DNA of 21,630 bases. Origin: Pleurotus ostreatus/Saccharomyces cerevisiae fusant (lineage: Eukaryota; Opisthokonta). Numbering within the stretch: position 1 is the first letter of the stretch; every line of letters starts with the position of its first letter. The stretch spans positions 1-21,630 of the forward strand of contig JAMQCK010000488.1 in assembly GCA_024196135.1 (NCBI GenBank). Reading direction: 5' to 3'. The notes under the pieces were generated by a model, which was given only the letters and a program-made list of their open reading frames with translations, was not told the DNA's origin and ran no database searches. Shown here piece after piece: positions 9,625 to 17,561 of the stretch. The translations under genes and the position numbers were made by a program.

Positions 9625-12001
9625 ATGCCTCTTGCTCCCAGCTCCAGTGCGCGAGTGCCGCAGGCACATACGCCATACTTCAAATCCCTCGAGGAGCTCG
9701 ATAACTGGGCGGAATCTCGGCCACAGAGACTTCAAGGAGTTCAAAGGTATATTGCGAGGACAGAGACTGTTTACAAAGATACTGGCGGCAAGCTACTGGT
9801 CAGAACATGACGCCTGACCTCATTGCATGAGCTGACTAGTTGGTCAAGGTCTGTCATGATTACAAGGTGAGTGCTCCGTCCGCTTCCGTGCGAGCAAATA
9901 ATTCATGGAGATACTAGGGAGGCTATAAGGAGGATCCCTACGACCTGTCGTACACCTTCAACTTCTGGTCATCATGCGACATTTTCGTCTAGTAAGTGTA
10001 CTTACCTGACGTTGTCCTTCAAGCCCTTATCCACCTCACAGCTTCGCCCACCATCGAATCACGATACCGCCACCGGGATGGGTCAACGCAGCTCACAGGC
10101 AAGGCGTTAAGATGCTTGGAACCTTGATCTTTGAGAACGACGGCGAAAGCGACTGCCTCCGCCTCCTCGTCGGCAAGCTGCCCACGTCCAAGACAGGACC
10201 GGCCGCGCAGGCGCCCACGAACTCGCGCGCCTCCCTGCCGGTGTCTCCGCACTACGCCCGGCTACTAGCCCGGCTAGCCGCCCAGCGCGGTTTCGATGGT
10301 TATCTGCTCAACTTCGAGTGCCCGTTGAGGGGTGGGCCGGAGCAGACGCAGGCGCTGGCTTCGTGGATTGCGCTTCTACGTTCGGAATTGCGCGTGGAGG
10401 TGGGAGAGCATGCGCACGTATCGTGGTATGACTCTGTCGTTATCAACGGGCAACTGAGGTGGCAGGACCGCCTCAACGCTTTCAACCTCCCATTCTTTCT
10501 CCCCGCGGACTCATTCTTCACGAACTATACCTGGCGCCCATCTGGACCTAGCGACTCCGCGTCCTTCTTCCTCAGCCTTGACCCTGCGCATGTACAAAGC
10601 AAGCGGCTACGCGATATATACGTCGGTGTCGACGTGTGGGGAAGGGGACAGCACGGGGGCGGTGGTCTTGCTTGCTTCCGCGCGCTCGAGCATATCTCGC
10701 CGCGCGAGCTGGGCCTAAGCACGGCACTCTTTGGCCAGGCGTGGACATGGGAGAGCGAGCAGGACGAGCCTGGCTGGACATGGGCGCAGTGGTGGGCGCG
10801 AGAGCGTCTTCTTTGGGTCGGTCCGACCGACACCTCTGCGCCCATTGCCCTCCCAGAAGCGCCGCGTCGCGAGGGCGAGCCCGAGTGCCCGCATGGGGAA
10901 TTTAAGCCTGTGGGCGAGTTCTTCGGGCGTGGGCTGCCGCCGGATCCGGCGGTGCTGCCGTTCCACACGACGTTCTGCCCCGGAGTCGGCGAGGCGTGGT
11001 TCGTGGAGGGGAAGAAAGTGTCCGGCGAGGCGCGCATGCCCTGGACGGATGTCGACAAGCAGACGTCGCTGGGCGATGTGTGGCCGCGGCCGCGTGTGGC
11101 TTGGGAGGACGCGGATAAGGGCATGGAGGGTCTTCCAGAGGCGAGTGCTGACTTGTCGATGCAGGACGCGTGGAATGGCGGGTCGTCGCTGAAGCTGGAG
11201 TTGACGTTCCCACCATCGGAGGCGGAGGATGCGGCATATCGATGCGTGTGGGTGCCGGTGCAGGGGCTGGGGCTGTCGGATGGACATGCGTATGAGGTGG
11301 ATGCGGTGTACAAGGTCGTTGGTGCGACTGATCCGTCGGCGGAGGTGGAAGTTGGTCTCGCGGTCAAGTCGGCGGATGCCAGCGGTAGCACGGAACCGAC
11401 GGGCGAGGAGGCATTGCAACATGGGTGGACGAAGCTCAAAGTCGACGTCTCGGTGCCAACTGCATGTGCGGCGGAGGTTGGCTTCGTCATCGCTCTCGTT
11501 GCGGAGGACACGTCTAAGCCCGCGACCGTGTCGCTGCTTCTCGGACAGCTCAACGTCCACAGCAAGCCTCCGATTGGCACGAAAACATCGATTCCTACCA
11601 TACTTTGGGTCGACTACGCGCGGGATGACTCTCAGAACGCGGGCGTGATAACCTGGGAGGTGGCCGCCGCGCTGCCACCACCGACCTGGCAGCTTCCGCT
11701 CACGCCAGAGGAGTCGCGGCCGGCATGGATCCCTCATATCCCATCCGTCGACTTCCTGTACTTCAACATCTACGTGCAGTACTTCGCGGAAGGGGAGACG
11801 GTGGGGTCTCCGGATGAGGCGCAGTGGATCGGGACGACCGGTTTGGATGGAGAGGGCAGGAGATTTGAGGTGACAGAGGAGAAGTTCAGCGCCATGGCGG
11901 AGGGAAAGCGGCTAGCAAGATTCTACGTACGGGGTGTGACAGATCGTGGTGAAGTTGCTGGCTGGGATCAGAGTGCGTATGTTGAGGTTGCGGTGAATTA
12001 G
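9625..12001 (+). CDS. Cytosolic endo-beta-N-acetylglucosaminidase, GH85
   Basis: Four exons are read: 9625-9798, 9849-9866, 9918-9991 and 10042-12001; introns are 50, 51 and 50 nt; product 741 aa. GH85 enzymes cut the chitobiose core of N-glycans between the two GlcNAc residues. The spliced N-terminus gives LLVCHDYK, GGYKEDPYDLSYTFNFWSSC and PPPGWVNAAHRQGVKMLGTL, standard GH85 blocks. The catalytic segment FDGYLLNFE carries the acid E181 and the stabilising N179, matching the N-x-E pair of Endo-M. WYDSV, LRWQDRLN and FFTNYTW also fit the barrel. The C-terminal half is beta-rich. No signal peptide is visible, so it probably acts in the cytosol on free glycans from ER-associated degradation, as other eukaryotic ENGases do. 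The ATG at 9625 is chosen because it precedes the conserved PYFKSLEELDNW; an in-frame ATG at 9511 would add 38 unlike residues. Exon 2 is only 18 nt. Confidence 0.95.
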
Positions 12002-12564
12002 TTTGCGTATAAGGATCACCAAATTATCATTAGAGCGCATTAGTTTCGATAAATATCAGAGAATTCCTTAACGAAGGCGGAAGTGAAAATTCATCTGAAA
12101 AAGTGCTGTAAATGAAAGACCAAGACGACGAAATGTAAAGAGGCAGATGGTTCTCATTGACGAGCCTCCCGCGACATTCTGCGCCAACGCGCATTCCAGG
12201 ATCCTGCTGATTCCCCCCCCCTCTGTGCACGTGTACGCCTGAGCAGCTACCTTCGTTCTGCCTTCCATATCCTGCACGCACGCCCTAATGTCGGCCAAAG
12301 CAACAAGGACCTCAAAGAAAAGGACCGATACGTCGTGTGCCCTCGCCAGGCATCCTCCTGAGCGCACGAGGCCATCACATGGTCGCGCCAGAGGTCGACT
12401 GCCCATTCTGACTTCCCTACGTACGAACATTTTTATTAGCCCTCGTAAGTTCTGCATTATCCACTGCATGAAGTGGAGCCGCGTTTTGTAAGTGAAGAAG
12501 TTGATATTTATGCTAACTAATACGCTCTATTGAGTTTCTGTATACTATTGTCCATGTCTGGGTA
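12002..12564. other. Intergenic region between convergent ENGase and Costars genes
   Basis: This should hold both 3' UTRs. An ATAAATATC motif follows each gene: plus strand at about 12051-12059, and minus strand at about 12507-12515. Either could serve as a poly(A) element. A minus-strand frame of 133 codons at 12068-12469 has no recognisable domain, and I do not call it. Confidence 0.5.
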
Positions 12565-13008
12565 TCAGTCTTCCAAGAGTGTCACCAGCACATCCTTATC
12601 CTTCGGAAACATCAACAACTCGGCGGCAAAGTCAACCTGCGAGAGGTTCAGTGCTTGAACCTAGATTTATTCAATACAGTCTCGTACCTTTTTCTGCCTC
12701 TTCGCCGCACGTAGGGTGCCGTTCAAAGCCTCAACTATGTGAGCGTGTCAGTCGATGACGCCGATACCAACGAACAGACCCTACGTGTGTTTGCGGTCTT
12801 TTCAAACAGAACGCCATACGGTACAGTGTACTTCCCAGTCGAGTCTTGGCTACCGTATTCCTTGATCGCGTCTAGATTACGGCCATCAGCAACTACAATG
12901 TCGTTCGGCTTGAAGCCTCGCCTTTCAGGATCTTAACTTCTTCGGAAACATTCACTGCAAGATGCAATCTTATCAGAGTAAGTTAACAAGGGAATAGAAG
13001 GTCCTACT
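12565..13008 (-). CDS. Costars domain protein (ABRACL-like), five exons
   Basis: Exons on the minus strand are 13008 (a single coding base), 12954-12922, 12871-12785, 12734-12688 and 12636-12565; introns are 53, 50, 50 and 51 nt. The product is 79 aa, close to the 81 aa of human ABRACL. It opens MNVSEEVKILKDAIKEYGSQ, aligning without gaps to the ABRACL N-terminus (MNVD...EVNLLVEEI..LGS). It then has GVLFEKTANTLEALNGTLRA, AAKRQKKV and AELLMF...DVLVTLLED, the Costars signatures. Costars domains occur in ABRA/STARS proteins and in small stand-alone proteins linked to actin dynamics and cell motility; the fungal role is not established. The start codon is split: A at 13008, then TG at 12954-12953, with an in-frame TAG upstream in exon 1. 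Intron 2 starts with GC. Every junction is required by frame and by domain conservation. Transcription probably starts in the region shared with the 5-phosphatase. Confidence 0.9.
12872..12921 (-). other. GC-AG intron of the Costars gene
   Basis: The minus strand reads AAAG|GCGAGG at the donor and CCGTAATCTAG at the acceptor, with a branch-like GCTGAT inside; length is 50 nt, like its neighbours. Phase 1 joining restores LKDAIKEYG, matching the Costars alignment without a gap. The only nearby GT donor, GTTAAG 15 bases upstream, gives the wrong frame. Confidence 0.8.
12955..13007 (-). other. Intron splitting the start codon of the Costars gene
   Basis: Donor GAAAA|GTAGGA, branch-like CTCTGATAA, acceptor CATCTTGCAG; 53 nt. 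Splicing joins A to TG and creates AAAATGAATG, with an A at -3. Without splicing, the sequence before exon 2 reads CAG TGA ATG, and that ATG is in the wrong frame with a stop within nine codons. Confidence 0.7.
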
Positions 13009-13327
13009 TTTCTGCGAATTTTCTGACCTATCGGATTTGTGGGAAACGGCGAGATGGAGGTCGGTTAGGAGGTTTCCGAAAGAGGAAGGCTTTCATTGTT
13101 CGGTTTCATCAGCTCGGAAGCCCGGACCGAGAATCCGCGCTGCGGAGTGATTCCACTTTGAATATATCTCCTTCACGACTTGCTTCATACCACATCGCCT
13201 TGCACCTCACCGCCGTTGACGGCGACGACGACAACATCGACGACGCCGACGGCAACAAATACCTTCCCGCCTATAGAATCGACGGTACTAGTGGCACTAC
13301 CGCCCTCGGGCCCGCCGCGCGACCACC
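13009..13327. promoter_or_regulatory. Divergent promoter region of Costars and 5-phosphatase genes
   Basis: About 320 bp separate the two divergent coding regions, so 5' UTRs and promoters of both must lie here. An AT-rich patch, GAATATATCTCC (about 13160-13171), is the only TATA-like site. A dyad-rich GC segment lies at about 13115-13150. Triplet-like CGACGA runs at about 13219-13255 fall in the likely 5' UTR of the phosphatase gene. No specific factor site is claimed. Confidence 0.6.
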
Positions 13328-16300
13328 ATGACCCAGGACATCGAAACGAAGCCCAGCGAGGGTGTACGCAACCTGAAATCGAGATTTGAGAAGCTCGCTG
13401 TCGATAGTCCCGCCCCTCGCCCACAGTCTTTTCATGCAGGAATATCCCCAGGCGCGCCGCTCTTGGACGCCCAAGCAACGGCGCGCCCTACGCCTTCTCC
13501 CCTCGTGGAGAGCCCCAATCCGAACGGCCTACACGTGCGGAGCGCATCACATTCGCCAGATATGAGGGCCCTTAAGCGACCGCCGCCGCCGCCTCCTGCA
13601 GGACGATCGTCCAGACATGTTACTCCATCACCCAGCCCCTCGCCCGCGCCATCTCCACTGCTGCGTCCCGTGGTGATAGAAGCACAACCTCCCCCGCTAG
13701 CGGATGGCGACTCGGACCCGATCGTGCGTTCGCCGAGCGTGGCGTCCGTCCGAAGTTTCTGGGAGTGCGTGGTCTGCTGCGATGACGCACAATGTACTTA
13801 CTGATCGGCGTATTGTAGGACAGGCCAATCACCGCAGGCGTTGCCCGGGCAGGGGACGCATACGCCAAGAGGGAGCATCGCGGCGATGGCAGAAGCGACG
13901 ATGTCTCCTCCGCCGACCATCGCCAGACCCTCTCCCCCGACAGTCGTAACTTCCCCGCCTACCATCAAGCCGCCCGTCTCGCCTAAGAAACCTCCTGTTC
14001 CACCGGTTCGGCGTAAACCTCCGCCGACGCCACAACGAATCTCGCCGAATGCAAGTCCTTCCGACAGTGACGAGGGACCGTTCACACCTTCTGTGGCCCG
14101 TCCATCTGCCAGCCCGAGTCGGCCGCGCAGAGAGGGCTCGCACACGTCCAGTGGTAGTGACACCGGTGAAGCGTCAAATGCGGCTACTCATCGTGCACCT
14201 CCCCCTCGGCCGCCCCCTCGCCATCGGGCTACTGTCCAAACGCAAGAACCGCCACATACTCCTACCCCGCCTCCCCTTCCCATTCGAAAGCAAACCGCTC
14301 CCGCCCCTGCAACGCCAGTTGAAGAATACTCGCAAAGACCGCCGGCATCTCCCGCATTGCCTCCCCGACCCCGTGCGGCGGGAGGCGCGCCCATGATGAC
14401 GGAGGCAGAAAACTTTGACAAAAAGGGATTGCATAAGCTGCAGCCGCCGCCTACACGTACTATTGCACTAGGCGACAAACTGCCTCCCCCTCGTCGTGCA
14501 GCATCCCCGTCAGATGAAGAAGAGTCGAGCGAGGAGGAGTCGACAAGCGTCGACCCTGGCTTGGATCTCCTTCCAGATAGCAGCCGTTCATCTCGCCGAC
14601 CGCCTGTACTATCCCTCCGCGAACCTGGCGCACCGCCTTTACGGGTTACTGTCCCCGCCTACATCCAACCCGCTCTGGCGGGGAAGTTTGCCGTTGTCGC
14701 CAGCGGCAACCATGTTCGCGTATACGACATGTCAATGTCGGACTCGCCAATCATCGACCTTGGCAGCAAGGACTTCGGCTTGAAGGAGTTGAAGGCGACC
14801 GCTGCCACCTTCCGGGATACTCGTCATGTCTGGATTGGCACGAAGGAAGGGCATCTATTTGAGCTGGACGTGCTTACCGCCAGTCTTACTGGTGCGCGCA
14901 CGGCGGCTCACCTTCACGCTGTCTCGCATATCTTCCGCCACGGCGATCGTATGCTGACGGCCGACACCCATGGCAAGATGCTGGTCTTCGCGCCCAGCGA
15001 GCCGCTGTCCGGTAGCGCGAGCCCGCGCGTGGTTCGCTTTGCGGAGAAGCAGGACTTCGTGCAGCTTCTCGGCGGCAAGCTCTGGACTGCCAACCGCGCG
15101 GACCAGCACAACCACGGCTCGCCTTCGCGGTTGCCCATCATCAGGGTGTACGACATCTTCAACCCAGCTGCGGCGGCTGGGAAGAGCTTGCTGCCCATCG
15201 AGCACGTCGGCGCAGTCACGAGCGCGACTATTATCCCCTCGTTGCCGGACACTGTCTACATGGGGCACGAGGAGGGCTTTGTCAGTATCTGGGATCTGAA
15301 GACGCCGGACGGGCACCCAAAGTGCACGGAGGTGATGAAGGTGTCGACGAACGATATCCTGTGTCTTGAGGGCGTCAACGAGAAGCTGTGGGTCGGTGGG
15401 CGCGGAGGGAATATTTGCGTGTATGACGTGGTGCCGAGGCCGTGGCTGGTGACGAACGCGTGGCTGGCGCATCCGACGATCTCGGTGCTGTCGCTGCAGG
15501 TGGACTATCTGGGCATGAACGAGACGAAGCGTTTGGTTGTGGCCTCTTGCGGGCGCGACGAGACCCTGAAGCTTTGGGACGGTTTGCTTGCGCAGGACTG
15601 GATCGGTATGTTCACACCTTCGAGCTTGGAATCTCACACTGACCTGTCCCTCCAGACAACGAGCTGCTGACGCGCGAATCGGAGTTCAGCACTTTCCGCG
15701 ACCTCAACGTCCTCGTCGTCTCCTGGAACGTCGACTCCGCCAAGCCCGAGCAGCTCACCGGCACGCCCGCGAACTGCAACTTCCTCTCCGACGTCCTCGC
15801 CTCCGTCGAGGCGCCCGACATCATCCACTTCGGTTTCCAGGAGGTTGTCGACCTTGAGAACCGGCGCGTCGCGGCGAAGAGTGTGTTGATGAACGGCATC
15901 AAGAAGACCGCGGGCGCGAAGGAGCGCGACCGCGACGAAGAGGTGATGCCGGTGCCGGACAAGGTGTCGGGCGCGTACCGGAGGTGGCACGACGCGCTTT
16001 CGCTGGCGGTACGGCTGGCGATGCCTGCGGACTGCCCGTATAGCGTGATCCATACGGAGAGTCTGGTCGGCTTGTTCAGCTTGACGTTCGTGAAGAACAG
16101 CGAGCGGGTTGCGTTGAGGGACATGGCGGTGACGACTGTGAAGCGTGGAATGGGTGGGAGGTACGGGAATAAGGTGAGCATCGGGGCAATCGGGTATGAG
16201 GGGGACGCTCGCTGACCGTGTTTGTAGGGCGGCATCATTTCGCGTTTCGTCATCGAGGATTCCTCCATTTGCATGATCAACTGCCATTTGGCGGCTGGAC

Positions 16301-16969
16301 AGAACAACGTGCGGGCGAGGAATGCGGATATTGCGAGTTTCTTGGAAGAGAAGGCTTTGTTCCCGACCACCGTCTTCCCTCTTGCGTACGTCGGTGGCGG
16401 CGATGGGACAACTGTCCTTGACCATGAGATCGTCTTAGTAAGCCGTCCGCATCCTCAGCATTGCTCCGTCGCTCATCGAAGTGCAGGTCAACGGCGACAT
16501 GAACTACCGAATCGACAACAGGCGGGAGGCCATCATCGCAGCCATCAACGCCGGCGACATCGAGATGTTGCATAACCACGACCAGCTGCTGAAGGAGATG
16601 AAGTTCAACCGCGGCTTCCGCTTCCGCGGGTTCTCTGAAGGGCCGCTCAAGTTCATCCCGACCTACAAGTACGACCGCCGCTCAGATGAGTGGGACTCGT
16701 CGGAGAAGCGGCGCTCGCCTGCCTGGTGCGACCGCGTCCTCTGGCGCTCGCGCGTGCCGGAGCGCGTACGGCAGCTGCACTACAAGCGATACGAACCGAA
16801 TGTGTCGGACCATAGGCCCATCTCTGCTGGGTTCACCATCACGGTGAAGCGCATTATGCAGGAGCAGCGACAGCATGTGAAGGCCGAGGTTATGATCAAG
16901 TGGCAGGGCGAGCAAGACCGTCTGCTCATGACGTCGCGGCAGTTCTTCGCGCAGCAGGGCACCTACTAG
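13328..16969 (+). CDS. WD40 plus inositol polyphosphate 5-phosphatase
   Basis: Exons are 13328-13764, 13819-15605, 15656-16173, 16228-16437 and 16487-16969; introns are 54, 50, 54 and 49 nt; 1144 aa. The protein removes the 5-phosphate from phosphoinositides and/or soluble inositol phosphates; exact substrate preference cannot be read. Residues 1 to about 430 are disordered and Pro/Ser-rich, with PxxP clusters (KPPVPPVRRKPPPTP) and an acidic patch (DEEESSEEES). Residues of about 433-738 form a WD40-type propeller (for example VRVYD, VSIWD and LKLWD strands). The IPPc domain follows with all catalytic motifs: SWNVDSAKP (764-772), FGFQE with metal-binding E804, GGRYGNKGG, NCHLAAG (932-938), NGDMNYRID (986-994), SPAWCDRVLW (1061-1070) and SDHRP (1091-1095). 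The same order, WD40 then IPPc, occurs in plant FRA3-type 5PTases and in predicted fungal phosphatases. No transmembrane segment or CaaX box is seen. The ATG lies in GACCACCATGACC. Confidence 0.95.
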
Positions 16970-17561
16970 CCTGTGATATACTGGCGCGCATACGACATAT
17001 TATCTTGGACGATGGACGCTGCTCTACATCCCTTCTCGTCTTCCGTTTCGGAGGCTGGCCAGAACGAGTAATGTGTACGATTATTTTTTCCATCCCATTT
17101 TTCTACTACGCCCACGGTCTTTTCTGCGCTTCTGTACTAGCATACTGGACGACTCTGTTTGGGTCAGCACTTGGCACACTGTATATTTGCACCTATACCT
17201 GTATAATTGAAGACGGACTGTAGAGCAGCGAAGTTTACAATGTCTATCAGAATAGAAATTTCCTTTACCTTGGAAGCTCGTGGGGTGATGGCTTTGCTGG
17301 CGGGTAATGAGCTCGGCTACCGTGGTGCTTCATTCAGAACGCGCCTTTGCTGCGCCTTTTGAGCAGTCAATGGAACGATGACGGTGTGGGCGCTTGTAGG
17401 CGCCACGCACATGACCTCAACAAGCGAGCGAACGTGAGAATTCCATTCCGCGGTGGCTCTTGTTCCGCGACCAGTCCGAGGCGCCGCTTTATTTCACGCT
17501 TTTTCTGCCCCCCTCACGACTTGCCGTTGCCTCCCACCTTCAACCTCAGCAAGCTCTCAAG
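16970..17561. promoter_or_regulatory. Intergenic region: 5-phosphatase 3' end and RNA14 promoter
   Basis: No gene is seen. T-rich sequence at about 17080-17105 probably belongs to the 3' UTR of the upstream gene. A pyrimidine-rich stretch at about 17490-17555 (TTTTTCTGCCCCCCTCACG and onward) leads into the RNA14 ATG, a common arrangement near fungal transcription starts. No TATA box is evident. Confidence 0.5.

Noticed and set aside
10525..11737. Two minus-strand ORFs of 340-358 codons opposite ENGase
   Set aside because: They are shadows of a GC-rich coding exon: Ser/Pro/Arg-rich, without domains, opposite a strongly conserved gene.
12068..12469. 133-codon minus-strand ORF between ENGase and Costars
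   Set aside because: It has no domain or convincing start and lies where two 3' UTRs are expected.
12872..12921. Protein-like reading FKPNDIVVADGRNL on the minus strand leading into DAIKEYGS
   Set aside because: It is the translation of the 50-nt GC-AG intron; removing it aligns the product to Costars without a gap, keeping it does not.
12739..12936. 65-codon plus-strand ORF
   Set aside because: It is antisense to the spliced Costars exons and has no domain.
14855..15637. 260-codon minus-strand ORF
   Set aside because: It is a shadow of the WD40 exon.
13841..15670. Single long ORF of 609 codons taken as a separate WD40 protein
   Set aside because: It is exon 2 of the 5-phosphatase gene; the donor at 15606 and the acceptor at 15655 join it in frame to the catalytic domain.
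15612..16425. Minus-strand ORFs of 252-263 codons opposite the phosphatase domain
   Set aside because: They are shadows; the plus strand has every catalytic motif of the 5-phosphatase.
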